A stretch of DNA of 64,000 nucleotides from Triplophysa rosa (taxonomy: Eukaryota; Chordata; Actinopteri; Cypriniformes; Nemacheilidae). Each line of letters opens with the position of its first letter. Position 1 is the stretch's first letter. This document shows positions 34,842 through 47,742 of the stretch, piece by piece. The stretch is taken from NCBI RefSeq assembly GCF_024868665.1, contig NC_079891.1:33007307-33071306 (forward strand), read 5' to 3'. The notes under the pieces were generated by a model. That model had not been told where the DNA came from. It ran no database searches and saw only the letters and a list, made by a program, of their open reading frames with translations. The position numbers were made by a program, and so were the translations under genes.

Positions 34842-35110
34842 AAACCGTGTTTTCCAAAAAAGTCCTGAGCGCTTTTTTAAATGCCAGCGCCAGCGTCTTT
34901 TTCTGCAGCTCAGAACGTCTTTTGAGGTTGAAAAGTTAAAAAAAGTCACCCTTTTTCATAGCTAACCAGTGACAGAGACCTGGAGTTTCCATAACAACAT
35001 GCGAGGAACGTGATTGGTCGAGAAGGCTTAAGCTCGAAAAACACATCTAAATGGCGCCATTCTCAACTTTTTCTTGTCAAAAAAGAAGTCAAATGTGAAC
35101 ACAGCCTTAG
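34842..35110 (-). mobile_element. TAAGGCTGTGTT-ended element, copy 1
   Basis: TAAACCGTGTTTTCC to GTGAACACAGCCTTA, with TTTTCTTGTCAAAAAAGAAG and GCCAGCGCCAGCGTC inside. It matches 63427-63970 in the opposite orientation. Confidence 0.75.
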
Positions 35111-35157
35111 CGTCCACATCAATGGATGATAATGTTATGTTTATTCTAAGGTCACGT

Positions 35158-36171
35158 CAGGGGCGGAGCTACGGTCTACGGTCACGGCTACGGTCTAGGC
35201 CCACCCAGATTGACAGGTGGCCCACCCAGTCAGAGCCAAGAAAATTATTTTTAATATTATTAATTATTTTTTAACCTTAATTCTAAATTTGAATTGTATA
35301 AATTAAATGAAAACATTTTAAATGTTTGTTTATTAATAATAATATCCAAATGTTCTTAAGAATGTGCTCACGTGACGTCAGTTACGTTACGGCAGTTACG
35401 CTGCGCGCCAATATCGCTTGCCTGTAGATTCTCTTTCAATGATCATGTGAACATGGCTAAACAGCTATCCATGTGGCAATTTTTCAAAAAACCACGTCTA
35501 GATAAAGAAACTGAAGAAACACACCGAGACACCTGGAAATGAAGGTGAAATACACACAGCAACATCCAATGAGTCGAGTGCTAATGGCAGCATTTGTGCT
35601 TCAGCCTCCACTGATATTCTCACTCGGCTTCCGAATTAGTAAATCAAATGTGTCCGCCTCCAGATCAGTCCGCGATAGAAGAACAGAAAATATCCGATTA
35701 CCGTAATTGATGGAAAGCCACGCTCCTTCAGTTCTTATTGGTATGAACAGTTTAAATGGATTGAATATAGCAATACAAAAGGTGCCATATTTTGTAAAGC
35801 ATGCAGACATTTTCCTGAGACACACCAAGTTTACTTTCACAAGAGACGATTATAAAAATTGGAAACGCCTCCGACAGGCCTGTAACAAACACGAGTCTAG
35901 TAAACCGCACGCAGTTGCGCTGACTTTTGACGCATACAGGGAAAGCCATGCACCGCAAAGCCGTGGGACCTTGTTAAATCAACTGCACGGTGATGCCGTT
36001 TCATTTGCAGAGCAAAGTTTAGTGAATTGCATTTGACGCCATAATGGGACAGAACACCGGTCCATTCATTTTTCTTAAAAATTACTCTGGTTGAAAGGGA
36101 GATGCAAATTATTCCGGCCCACCCACAATTTTACAGGCCCACCTATCATCTGCTTTCTGTATCCGCCTCTG
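35158..36171 (+). mobile_element. hAT element, 1.0 kb, with transposase remnant
   Basis: Begins CAGGGGCGGAGC and ends GTATCCGCCTCTG. The flanks are GGTCACGT and GGTCACAT, an 8-base duplication with one change. Inside are two short frames of a ZMYM/TTF-type hAT N-terminal region. The catalytic and dimerisation parts are absent. Confidence 0.88.
35452..36036 (+). pseudogene. hAT transposase N-terminal remnant
   Basis: A first segment from 35452 reads MAKQLSMWQFFKKPRLDK and stops at about 35540. A second, 35707-36036, includes CKHADIFLR-like positions, FTFTRDDYKNWKRLRQAC, NKHESSKPHAVAL and LLNQLHGDAV. The DGYxNWKR and KHExSxxH pattern is that of the TTF-type zinc finger of ZMYM1-like hAT transposases. 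It is broken by stops and truncated. Confidence 0.7.
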
Positions 36172-36731
36172 GGTCACATGCTCCAGAGTCCTTTAAATTC
36201 ACATGAATTTGATTGAAAGCCAATGTTTTATCATTCATTCGCTTGAAAAAAAAAGCTCCGAAAGTCATCCCAACTTGTTACTGCTACTGTTGTGGTGTGG
36301 ATGCTGCTAATCTCTTCAATTTAGAAAACTTTACATTTTAAAACTTCATCTTACTAGTGTAAAACTTCATCTTAGTTATAGTATCATTTTCACGTAGGCA
36401 GACCTTAAAAGTCAGTGTCCATTTAAATTGATGAAATACTAACATGTCATCCCATGATTTAAGTTCATCAAGTACATAACACTGCAGTGATCCTTTTAAA
36501 CAAAGCCCTTGCTTGCCTGTTTCTATAGTAACCACTCAAAGTTAAAGGAGACACAAGTTGTAACCAACACTTTGTACGAATATTTCAGGAATTCAAGATA
36601 AACAAAAGACTTGATTAAAAAACTAACAACAACCCTTGTTTAAATGCTCCCTAACAAAACCGTACTGTGGTACCAAGAAATTACACAACTTTAGTTTTTA
36701 AGGTACAATAGTCATCACTGGGGTGGTCCCC

Positions 36732-36985
36732 TTAAAGGGATAGTTCACCCAAAAATGAAAATTCTGTCATCATTTCCACAGATCTCATTCCCCCTTTAAC
36801 TGCCATAGTAGGGAAAATAAATACTATGGGAGTCAATGTGGGATGAGATATGTTCAGTTACTGACATTCTTCCAAATATCTTACTTTGTGTTCATCAGAA
36901 CAAAGACATTTATACAGGTTTGGAACAATCTCAGGGTGAGTAAATGATGACAGAATTTAAATTTTTGGGTGAACTTTCCCTTTAA
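36732..36985 (+). mobile_element. MITE of the GGGATAGTTCACCC family
   Basis: TTAAAGGGATAGTTCACCC to GGTGAACTTTCCCTTTAA, an intact 254-base copy bounded by TTAA. Confidence 0.9.
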
Positions 36986-36995
36986 GAGCTGCTTT

Positions 36996-37206
36996 AGGCC
37001 CGATTCACATTTCACGTCTTTTCCGCGCGCAAATTCATTATTTTAAATGTAAATGCGCGCAAATACGGGGCACATTTTTCTAAATCGAGATGGAAATAGC
37101 TCAACTTTTCAGAGTGCCGTGCGAGCACCGCGGGTCATTTGAAGAGAGAAAGAGGCTAGACTCGCGTTTTCCGCGCGGTTTTAGACGCGAAATGTGAATC
37201 GGGCCT
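36996..37206. mobile_element. GC-rich MITE (AGGCCCGATTCACATTTC ends)
   Basis: AGGCCCGATTCACATTTCAC at the left and GCGAAATGTGAATCGGGCCT at the right form inverted repeats. The centre holds CGCGCAAA-type motifs. Unusually CpG-rich for the neighbourhood. It lies 10 bases after another MITE. Confidence 0.8.
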
Positions 37207-38214
37207 TACAAAACATCAAATTAGACATGCACCAATATTACATTTTTCCACCGATACCGATACTGAAGATTAAATGGATATTTCTTAATTTTCTCAATAT
37301 TATTAATTCATATAATGAATTGGTGATGTTTCTTAACACTTTCTATACTGTATACAGAGCACAAATTCATTGCATTTTCCTGTCCTATTTTGATTGACAG
37401 GTTATATCGGTCCTGATCATCGGCTGTTGTTTTCTTCTTTGAATTGAGATTATAATAAATTTGTGGTTACTATGGCTTTAATCCAAAATACAATACTATA
37501 GTTAGTATAGTTAAATTACGGTTAATTTTATTAAGGGACATACTAGATTTATGTATCTAAATATCAACCAGGTACCTTTAAAAGGTAAAAAAAAAATGCC
37601 ATGGCACATTTGTTTTTTTCCAAAAAAACATCAACCTTGCATGGGGGATAATGATGAAAAGAAAGAGAGATAAAGCGAGAAAAAGGAAGAGCATTAGATC
37701 ATTAGACGCGAGTTAAAAGTGAAAGTCTTCACCTGCCAATCTCACACAGTGTCAGAGCAAGTGTGTGTTTTACCTGCAGGCACGAAGACAGACCCGCACG
37801 CCAGCATCACTACAGAGCAGATGAATTTCTTTTTAATTGATGCATCTAAATAACAAACTATACCTCTTATGTTCCTAAAAATATCCCACCCACCGGAGGC
37901 AGGTTTGCAGCGAAACAATCTCATGTTTCTCACCTTCTTTTTGAAACGAACAATCAGTCAGAAAAACTGTAATTGAGTCGCACAATGAACTCAAATCTCT
38001 CAAATACAACTGAAAGATCATAAACAGAGATTTGTTCATGTGAGCTGAAGCACCAGTTGGCCGATTGTCACAATCCACCAATCGCAGGCCTGCGCTCGTG
38101 ATATAAATATCGCAGGCGTCGTTCAAACAGCCAGACAAACAAAAATATTCTTAAAATAATGACGGACACAGTGATTCACAATGTGATGAAGCCTTCTTAG
38201 ATTTAGATTTTAGT

Positions 38215-38530
38215 CTTCAAAGAGGTTTGACCTGCAGATTTGAACTCCCGAAGATTTGAAATCTCATTAATATCTCAGTTATTTCTTCTAGACATCAATG
38301 AGATTAAATTGAGATCAAATGGAAACATTTGCTTAAATCTCATCGGTGTCTCAGATTTTTCTCCCGAGAAAAAGAATCAGAAATGTCACAAATGTCTCCA
38401 TTATAGTGTCAGAAGAGATCTCAACATGTCTCAAACTGAGCTCAAACTGAGATTTGTCAAGTCTGCAATCAAAAGTCAATGTTATTAAAGATATGAACTC
38501 AAACATTTCTCAAATCTCCAATTTACTCAA
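38215..38530 (+). repeat. interspersed repeat, GAGATCTCAAC family, copy 2
   Basis: Same blocks as 3810-4095 in the same orientation, and the longest of the three copies, with an extra ATTTCTTCTAGACATCAATG segment that also recurs, inverted, at about 61050-61075. Confidence 0.75.
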
Positions 38531-39656
38531 ATCAAGATGATTTGACCTCATTTTACACCTCCATACTCGTGTATTTCATACTCATATAATTTTTGTACTT
38601 CTTCTATGCAATTTTGGAGAAACATCTGAGACCAAGTTCATACTTACAGTGTACATGAAACACAACTCAGAAACTCCAAAACTATGAAAGCACAACCGAA
38701 GACTTTTCGTGTTTTCCAGAGTTAGACTCCACTCAAGTATTTCATGGTATTGCACACACGTATTGCATACTTATATTCTGTGTACGTGTCAAACAAGCGT
38801 GCACTACAGACCCCAGGCACACGGACGATAATACTGTCACCACACGCAGACAAACAGCAGATGCATGAGCCGAGCTGACGACACTCGCGGGGCCTGCTTA
38901 CTGCCACAGCGTCCGGCCTGGAGCCCCACGGGTCGGTCCAGAACGTAAGTAATGCCATTACACAGACTGATACACACCCAATGAGATTATACCCCTGAAA
39001 CTGCTTTATCGGAAATTCGACTGAATCACCATCTTTCATCCGGTTTCCAAACAAGTCCTTGCGTCCCAGTCTCTGGAGGAATTTAGTTGTTTGGGTAAAA
39101 CAAATGATTTCAGCAACAATCAAAAAACGCATTAAAGCATTCATTTTTCATTTAATCTGCCCAAATTGAAAAGACAAGAACATTTTCCCCAACGATACAG
39201 GAATCGCTTGTGTACAACGTATACGCCAGATTGCCGAAGCGTGGAGGGGGTCTATCATTCATAATTCTGGAAACAAGCGCTCAAAACTTTCTCTCCATCT
39301 GTAAGATAATCTCATTCCAAAACGTTTGCGTCATTCCGGTGTCTTTCCCAGTCTTGTCACATCCAAACGGCCCCTGTTCCGACCATTATTCCTCTAATAG
39401 CCCACGCTAAGGGCCACGGTGCAGCAGATATTAGGCTTGGACGATATGCGCCGACACGTTGCTGGGTGTCCTGGGACACGACAAGGTTTGGGACGCGGCC
39501 CTTTAATAGGTAATGAGACAGGAAGTCAACATTGTGACGAGAGACCAAAAAAAGATGTAATAGCCTCAAGTGCGTCACCAGACAGCTGTCAACACTGCCA
39601 AATGATGTTGACCAAACTACAAACTCATTCGGTGTCTTTAAACAGGTACATGTCTG

Positions 39657-39950
39657 TTAAAGGGATAGCTCACCCAAAAATAAAAATTCTGTCATCATAT
39701 TTCACCCTCATCTCATTTCACTTTCTTTCTTCTACAGAACACAAAGAAGACATTTGGAAGAACGTTGGTAACCGAACAACACTGCACCCCCATTGACTTC
39801 CATTGAATAGACACAAAACCACTGAGACATTTCTCAAAATATCTTCTTTTTGTGTTCTACAGAAGAAAGAGTCGAATACAGGTTTTGAACGACACGAGGG
39901 TGAATAAACGATGACAGGATTTTTGTTTTCGGATAAACTATCCCTTTTAT
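39657..39950 (+). mobile_element. MITE of the GGGATAGTTCACCC family
   Basis: TTAAAGGGATAGCTCACCC to GGATAAACTATCCCTTTTA. It ends about 20 bases before a ksr2 exon border (39970), inside the splice donor's intron side. Confidence 0.88.
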
Positions 39951-39969
39951 TGCTGAGTGTGTTACTCAC

Positions 39970-40145
39970 TTGCTGAAGGGGTGTCCGAGTGCACGGGGGG
40001 CGTCGAAGGGACGAAATTGGGGAAAAAGAAGGAGCGCAGAGAGTGATCCGAGTGGAGAGGAGAACGTTGGGTGGGCAAATTCTCACAGCTTCCCGCCACG
40101 CTGTTGTGGATCTTCAGGTTTAAGGGCTTGGTCTTCTTTTTTGCT
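39970..40145 (-). CDS. ksr2: ksr2 exon, basic/Ser-Pro linker (KKKTKPLNLKIH)
   Basis: Reads (K)AKKKTKPLNLKIHNSV, AGSCENLPTQRSPLHSD, HSLRSFFFPNFVPSTPP, VHSDTPSA(N). It aligns with human KSR2 AKKKSKPLNLKIHSSVGSC through STPPVHTE. Unlike the human sequence as recalled, it contains FFFP, which fits the FxFP ERK-docking consensus. The acceptor is TTGTAG before 40145 and the donor GTGAGTAAC at 39961-39969. Phase 2 in, 1 out. It is flanked by the two longest introns in the window after transcript order 57659 and before 33607. Confidence 0.94.
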
Positions 40146-40329
40146 CTACAATGAGAAACAGAAGAACAACAAATAAATCTACCAGGTCACGATGTTCTCA
40201 AAACAAACGCTTGCGTGCCAAACTCTGGACCTTGGTAAAATAAATATTATAAATAACTTGTACCTAAAAAGTACATTTCCTGAAAAACAGCAAATTTAGA
40301 CATACAATGTTTTAGAAGGACAGCGACAA

Positions 40330-40460
40330 TATCATACTTTTTACTCCACTACATTTCATAAATACATTTTTTATGTTTTGTACGTCTAGTAGGCCTACTT
40401 TCTCACGTTTACTCAAGTCAAATGTTTGGTAAAAATACTCAAGTACTTGATTTTCCCTCA
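40330..40460 (+). mobile_element. Tol2-type hAT fragment
   Basis: TACTTTTTACTCCACTACAT and AAAAATACTCAAGTACTTG are sub-terminal motifs of Tol2-like elements (compare 28130-28220). Ends absent. Confidence 0.5.
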
Positions 40461-41681
40461 GCGTTCTTGATCCCAAATGAACTTTTCATTTCAGTCTCTA
40501 TGTATAATGCATTAAAAAGGGTTATTAAAAGGTATGATGCATTATAATTGTTCATAATGTGTGTTGTAATACATTAAATGTTGTTGTAAAGAATTATAAA
40601 AAAATGCTAATTGTAACAATGAATTGATAAGTGTTATAATGTATTAACTGTAGTTACAATTAGCCTATTCATAAGACATTACGATGCATTATAAGGTGCA
40701 TTACAAGGCACAATTAATACAATAAAACTACTTTTAAATGCATTATATACGTATATGCTTTAAGTAACGCGTTACCAATCTTATCACTAGTAGGCTACAT
40801 GACACAAACGTAAACAGAAAAAAATGAATTGCTTGCATGAGTTGTGGTTTAGTTTTGGCACAGCATAATTCATAACATTTTTCCACAAAACACACCAAGA
40901 CCAAAAAACGTCTTTTTTCACATTTTACGACTTTTTAAGGACTCACGTAAACCCTGGCTGGAGATAATGGCACAGGTTTGATATTGCTGTTCTTACAACA
41001 CCTAAATACCGAGTACGTTTAGTTACTAACCGTACAGTAGAATTGAAATGTTATGTTTTTTTAGGGAACACAGTCCTGGCACGTCGTGCACACGTGCATA
41101 CTTTCACAAAACTACACGCCTGGTGAGGATAAAGTTTAAAGGGTTTATGTTTCCCATTGTCCAGAATTAAAAAGGATGATTGTCACCCGAGGGTATTGTT
41201 AGATTTTGCTAACTTCTGGATGCACACGTACAAACACACATTTTAAGGCTTAATCAGTAAAACACACACGGTCTCAAACTGTTAATAAATGATGTTGCCT
41301 GAAGAGAAGCTTATGTCGGCGAGAAGAGTATTTAGACACCGGTTAGCTAAAGCCCTCAGCGATGCTGTTCCTCAACAGAGTCGCACAATGAGAGATTTCT
41401 GAGTGCACACAATGAATAAACAGAGCACAGGTTATCAGCTTCTCACTCCGAGGGCTCTGTCAGCAATAAAAAAACACACATCAAAACCATTCAATCCAAT
41501 TAGATGCGTTCATCTTCTCTGTGCGTGTGGGTGTGTGCGCACGGCAGGGATTCTCATTGCGTGGAACAGACGTCTCTAAGTGAATGAGAAAGAGAGAGAT
41601 TGAGAGAAAACACCTTCTCAAGATTACCATTCTGTCATTAAAAGAATAGTTCACCTGGAAATCACAGATGTATATGACTTT

Positions 41682-41877
41682 CAATCAAACATCAGAAAAA
41701 TAAGACCACCAACCAAATGTGAATTGATGCTCCAACATTGTATAACTGAATATGTTTTTGGTTTAATAAAAATTCGAAGTTATATAGAATTATAGATTAG
41801 AAGTCTTTATTTGGGGGCCGCAAAACAATGCATATACACAAAGGGGGCCTTACAATGGAAACGTTTGAGAACCCCTG
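41682..41877 (+). mobile_element. right half of a CAGTGGTTCTCAAAC-type hAT MITE
   Basis: Matches 61540-61724 from ATCAAACATCAGAAAAAT through GGGGGCCTTACAA to GTTTGAGAACCCCTG. The left half is missing; it is joined instead to a fragment of the GGGATAGTTCACC family (about 41637-41665). Confidence 0.75.
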
Positions 41878-43078
41878 CGTTAATGTATTCATTCATGCAT
41901 TAATCCATTTGTTCGTTCATTCTTTCTATCAAAACGTCATCATTACATTTTTATACTTCTTATAACGGTTTAATTTTACAATGCTTTGTGAAACCAAATG
42001 TTTTGCGTTCATATAAATTGGAGTTCTGCAGCATTTGAGAAAATATCACTTTCAAACAACCTTGTGTAAATATTACATAAAGAAACAAATTAGAAATGGT
42101 TTCAGTCTATTAAAAGCATGTTTACCTGCCTTATGAAAGAGGATGTCTACTAAGCTTTAAACTAGAAAGCAAATATAAGGTGAGTAAAGATAGTTGCAAA
42201 CTTGAATTTCTTTCTGTTAAAATAATACAATTTATAATATAAATAAAACAACATTACATAAAATATACTTTTTTTTATTCTAGTAAATTAGTCAAAATAA
42301 TCTTTAATACTGTGTGGCTGAATTGTGTGTATTTATATTAACATTATAGGTGTACATAGGTATGTATATACATCCTTGTATCCTTAATATACTTTTGTTT
42401 AAAAGGTCATTTTCAAGGTTCAAGGTTTCTTCTCTTAACCATATTTGAACATCCTTCCTTTTCACCGTCACCTTTGACATGCGAACTGCAGGGTTTGTAT
42501 GGCACCATTTTTTTAAAGCTGCTTTGGAATAATATGTATTGTGAAAAGCGCTATACAAATATGTCCAATTGAACGACGCAGTTCCACCGCTGATAACAAT
42601 GATGTAGATCTCTGAGAGCAGAATGTATGATTGCACGGATGTGACACATCAACAGTTTGTGTAAGAGAAGGTTTTCTTATTGTGCAAGGGTAACCTGCAT
42701 GGTGCGGTGTATGAGCGCGAAAGAGAGGAAACAAGGGACAGACGAAGAGAACAAGAAAGAAAAAAAGAGAATTCTGTAAAAAGCCTGAAATTTGCTACAA
42801 AACATTGTGCATGGTCTGAAATGACTGTTCGAACAAAACAATGTGTTTGTTTTAAAGCATATATTAAATTTGACATTTTTAAGTAATCAATAAATGTGAA
42901 AGATCATCTTTATGAGCGATTCGTTTTTAAATCAAATCCAGATGGGATGTTTACCAGAACTAATGTCATTTGCATTCTTTGCTAGTGGAATTAAATTATC
43001 ATTAATCATCATAAACAAGTTAAATATTCACAAAAATGTTAATGACTTTTTTTACTACTGAATTATTGCAATTCTGCA

Positions 43079-43492
43079 TTAAAGGAACAATGTGGAGAAT
43101 TTTAGCGGCATCTAGTGATGAGGTTGTGAATTGCAACCAACGGCTTTCCTGTCCATTCCTCTCCCCTCCCTTTCGAAGAACTACAGCAGCTCTCACAGGA
43201 CAAAGACGTCATCACGTTTCCACTTCTTTGCCGAAGGAGATAAAGTATTTACGAAACACGCTCTGTAGAGCAGTTTGTCCGTTTAGGGCTTCTGTAGAAA
43301 CAACATGGCGAATCCCATGTAAGGGGACCCGTGGCGTATGTAGATAGAAATAGCTCATTCTAAGGTAATAAAAACATAACGCTTCATTATGTAAGGTCTT
43401 TATACACCTCTGAAGACATAGTTATGTATATTATATTATATTGCATTTCTGTCAATACATCCTCCCAAAAAATTACACACAGCACCTTCAAA
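43079..43492 (+). mobile_element. TTAA-ended DNA element, copy 2, uninterrupted
   Basis: Starts TTAAAGGAACAATGTGGAG and ends ACACAGCACCTTCAA. It matches the copy at 4709-5283 over its length apart from the insertion there. No coding capacity. Confidence 0.75.
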
Positions 43493-43682
43493 ATCGTAAA
43501 AAAACATTCACAAAGAGCACAAAATTGGGACCTTCGGAACGTCAAAAGAGGTGCACGTTCCTGATCATTTCAAACTGATTTCCCACAAGGCGTTTGTACT
43601 GTAAGTAAAACAAATGCAAATGTCATTCTTCCGTTAATGCATGTTTACTGAGCATATGTTAACCAGGGTTTAAGGTTCCAAT

Positions 43683-43978
43683 TTAAAAGAACAGTTCACC
43701 AAACATATTTTTCATCATTTACTCATTCCGATGTCTTTCCAAATCTTAATGACTTTCTTCCACATAACACAAAATAAGATATTTCGAAGAATGTTGGTAA
43801 CTAAAAAAGAATGAACCCCATTGACTTCCATTGTATAGAGACCAAACCTTAAGACATTTCTCAAAATATCTTCTTTTGTGTCCACAGAAGAAAGAATAAT
43901 ATACTGTAAGCCACACAATGACGTGTGGGTGAATAAATGATTTGAGAAGTTTCATTTTTGGGTGAACTATCCCCTTAA
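43683..43978 (+). mobile_element. MITE of the GGGATAGTTCACCC family
   Basis: TTAAAAGAACAGTTCACC to GGTGAACTATCCCCTTAA, with all standard internal blocks. Confidence 0.88.
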
Positions 43979-46000
43979 GGGTAATTCACTTGAGCTCTCA
44001 ATTCCAAAAATGAACATCAAGTGTCATAAAAGTATAACACACACACTTTATTTTTGCTAATATCACATCTCCAAAGGACTTCACAGCTTAAATTTCATTA
44101 AAATTTTTAATGTTCCCCACACAAAACCTACTCAGTAAAGCACTTATAATATGAATTAGGACATGCGTTTATATTACAGAAAACAAAAGAACAACGTGAA
44201 TAAACTTTATTTTGAGTGCACTGTTGTTTTTCAATAAAAAACTCCATTTGTGCAAATGTGATGTTACTCCAAAGGTAAGCGAGGAAGCCACTGTAATTGT
44301 GTTGTTTTTGTAAAGCTGTCAAAGATTTTGGAAATGATGTGTATGTCGGTCTGTGTGTGGCAATGTTACTGAAGACGGTGACATGTAAGTGTTCCAGTAC
44401 AGAGGGCAAAAGTGTGTGGATGTGACAAACACTGACAGCAGATGATAGGCAAGGGCTGTGTGTGCGTGCGTGGGGGGTGATGGTTGGTTTTGGGCAACAA
44501 AAAAAGCTTGACATACCTGAAAGAAATGAATACAAAACAATCCATCAACAAACAATCGTGTCAGCAGGAGACACTCAAGATGTTTCATTTGAGGCGTTTA
44601 ACAGTAAATAACCCCACACTTGCTATATCAGATATAAGATAAACCAGGTAAACCTACCACTAAATACCACATTAAAGAAAACATTATTCGCAATTTAATT
44701 TCAGCCTTTTTGTTTCGTGGTCGATTTTATGTGTACGGTCACAGCTGTCCTTATGTGACACTATAGTAATGTTTGATGTGGTCTCTCCCCTCAACAAGCC
44801 CAGCGCTAATAGGGAGGAACAGGTATACTTCGTCTCCATTAAACAACGCTCATTATTTGCAGCTGTGCTCGTCGGAACGACGGGAAGAACGTGGCACAGA
44901 GGTGAAGGAGAGGAGCCGGGGGCCAATATCATTTCTCCACTTAACAAGGTTTTATGTTCAAGATAAGAGCTCCGTCGCTAAACATTACGCCAAACAAAGT
45001 GTGTACGTGTGTGCGAAGATCTGTTCGCCTGCGATTGTGTGTTGTGCCTATGAAACGATATGTGTGAAACAAAACGTACCATGGCAACCACAGTTTCTCT
45101 GAAAATGACAATAGGTTGGTAATTCAGCAAATATTAAATAAAACCCCAATGTTGTGTTAAACTCAAGGTTTGCAGTTTTTACCTGAGGTTTATGGTTTTC
45201 ACCTTCTTACTAGCTCACTCATCAACCGAGCAACACCCTAGCAACCATATGAAAATGTGCTGAAGACTTACAACAAAGCTTTTTAGAAGGAAAGCCTGCA
45301 ACCTTTAGCCAAAAACGCATAACGGTTAATGCTAACGCCAGTACGCTCATTCAGTCTCATTTTGACTCAATTGACTCGTTCAACTAATGAAACGCTCTGA
45401 CAGAGCTCACGCTCAAACGCCATTGGCTCACGTATCTTTGAAGCTCCACTGTTTTTGCTTGAGGCAGTAATGAATGAGAAATATCTTTCAAAATGACATA
45501 TTAAACTAAATGTATTACATTTCTTCAGTCATGCAAATTACACACTTGGTTCGATCTAGCATGTCATTCAACTTGTAATGTACAGTACGACGCACTTCAT
45601 CGCTTCTCTGATCGGAACAGCGCTGGTTTCTTTTGGCTTACTTTATGTTGCATATCACGTTATGCAGCAGCTCACGTTAGCGGATAAATTAACATTGGCA
45701 CATAAAAACGTTTGTGCTGCCTTTGTAATGAGTTTCGGGGTGACTCGCCTGCAGTCACGCTTCAAGTTTGCTGTGTTTTACCGGCGATTGTGAAGGAAAT
45801 TATGACGCTTTGTAAACCACGTGGAGACACAGATTGTGTCTTGTGCTTCTCTCTCTACCGCATATGTGAGATAAGCACACGTGATGCGCTGTCGCAGAGT
45901 AGGTAGTGTCTTGACCGCTCAACGAAGAGAATTAAACATCATATCGTAAAATATCCCCATCTCTCTCTACGATGCGCATCGTAACATTTTGCATCGCGAT

Positions 46001-46479
46001 CAGTGTTGGGTAAGTTACTCTGAAAAAGTAATTAATTACTAGTTACTAATTACACATTCGATAATGTAATTAGATTACTGTACAAGTTACTCTCTTCAAA
46101 AAGTATTTAATTACTTATTACAAATTACTTTCTATATCCTACATCAACCTTGATGAGTTAAGTGATTCTAGGACAGACAAGAAATGGCTCTTTTAATTCA
46201 TTCAAATAAATAATATAAAACTACATAAAGTATTATTATTAATTACAAATGTGAGAATTATACATTAAAGCATGGATTTTAAAGTTAGACTTTGAATTTT
46301 GATGTAAATTCCTCTTCTGCGCACACACATATTACACAAATTATTTCGTTTAATTACATCAGAAGTAACTGTAATTAAATTACAGAAAAATAAGAGTAAT
46401 CCCTTACTTTACTTTTTCAAGGGAAAAGTAATTAAATTACAGTAACTAATTACTTAGTAACTAGTTACACCCAATACTG
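46001..46479. mobile_element. hAT-type MITE with perfect 8-base duplication
   Basis: Starts CAGTGTTGGGTAAGTTACTC and ends TAACTAGTTACACCCAATACTG. It is flanked by ATCGCGAT on both sides (45993-46000 and 46480-46487). The interior is a long imperfect palindrome of AAGTAATTAATTAC-type motifs. It sits inside a second element whose right end is GGAGTATCGTTACACCCCTAG at about 46500-46520. Confidence 0.9.
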
Positions 46480-47742
46480 ATCGCGATACATCGTACTAGG
46501 GAGTATCGTTACACCCCTAGCAACAATGGTTACCACTGTATATTTTTCTTAGAGGACACACCTGGTTCTTATGGTAATAATGTGTAAAAAAGCAATATAA
46601 CATAAAGAGGCGTTTCATAACTATATAAATGAGTCCATGGCTCTTTACATAAGCAACACTTAACACTGTGATGGAACTAATAAGTCAAACCTCTGTCAGA
46701 CGACAGCGCGTGCATCTAACCGTGATAAAGGCGCACTGAAAGTGACACGGATGGTCTCCAGATACTCGTTCAGGGTCTCCCGGATGGTTTGTGTCTGACA
46801 GCTCGACTCTCTTTTAGCAGGACACGAGTGTGATAAATCAATGATGCGCATGGACGCGACGGAGGCCTGGGCACTCTTAAACCCTCATTTAAATTCATAA
46901 TCATGATTCCAATCCGGGTGGCGGGGAGGGGAGAGAGGCTCATTACGAAGGCCAGACCGAGGAGAGGACAGCGGCCACACCGCTGCATATGTGTCTTTAA
47001 CCCGACCGCTCACAAATGGGAGAGAGATACACGACTGCCATTAACATGGATGAACTTTGCTTCACGTCCCGATCGCTCAAACATACAGTCCTAAAACACA
47101 CAGGCTGGAGCGTTTACAGACCGACACATGTATGTGCACACACATACAGAAAATTCAATTCAACAGAGATCACGCACGCGCGCACACACACACACAGACA
47201 CAGAGAGAAAATTCAATTCAAGAGAAATCACACCTGGCCAATACAGTAGCACATCTCTATTGAGTATATATAAAGAGTATATATTAAAACCATTTTTACC
47301 ACAAATCAAAACAAAAAATGAAAAAATATTTATTGCATAAATTTTTTTAAGACCATTTAGATTTTATTACTGTATACAGCAATCCAATGATGATAAAGTG
47401 TTGTAACATTTTACAATCAGGTTGTATTTGGCAACATTAGTTCATGCATTTTTAACACAAACTAACAGTGAACAAGACTTCTTCAGCATTTATTAATGTC
47501 AGAACATGTTCATTTCAACATTCACTTACACATCTGTTAACATTAGTTAATGCCAAACGATATGAATGAACTACTGTAACATTAACAAAGAATAATAAAT
47601 GCTGTAAAAATATTGTTATTGTATTATTATTAACACTGACATTATTGTAAGTGTTTCCAAATCATCAATGAAAATAAGAAATTCAAACCAATTAAAAATC
47701 TTGATTAAAAAATGTTTCATTGTCTTATGTTCCAAATCAGTG

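Larger units (their letters stand above)
33608..39969 (-). other. ksr2: ksr2 intron, 6.4 kb
   Basis: Holds a possible Tc1-like end (CAGTGGTGGCCAAAAGT at about 33718), a MITE (34031-34261), a copy of the TAAGGCTGTGTT element (34842-35110), a hAT element with a transposase remnant (35158-36171), a MITE (36732-36985), a GGCCCGATTCACATTTC element (36996-37206), a GAGATCTCAAC repeat (38215-38530) and a MITE (39657-39950). Confidence 0.8.

Noticed and set aside
45578..45906. Two overlapping short plus-strand frames with a hydrophobic N-terminus
   Set aside because: No similarity recognised, no splice context, and the region next to it is transposon sequence.
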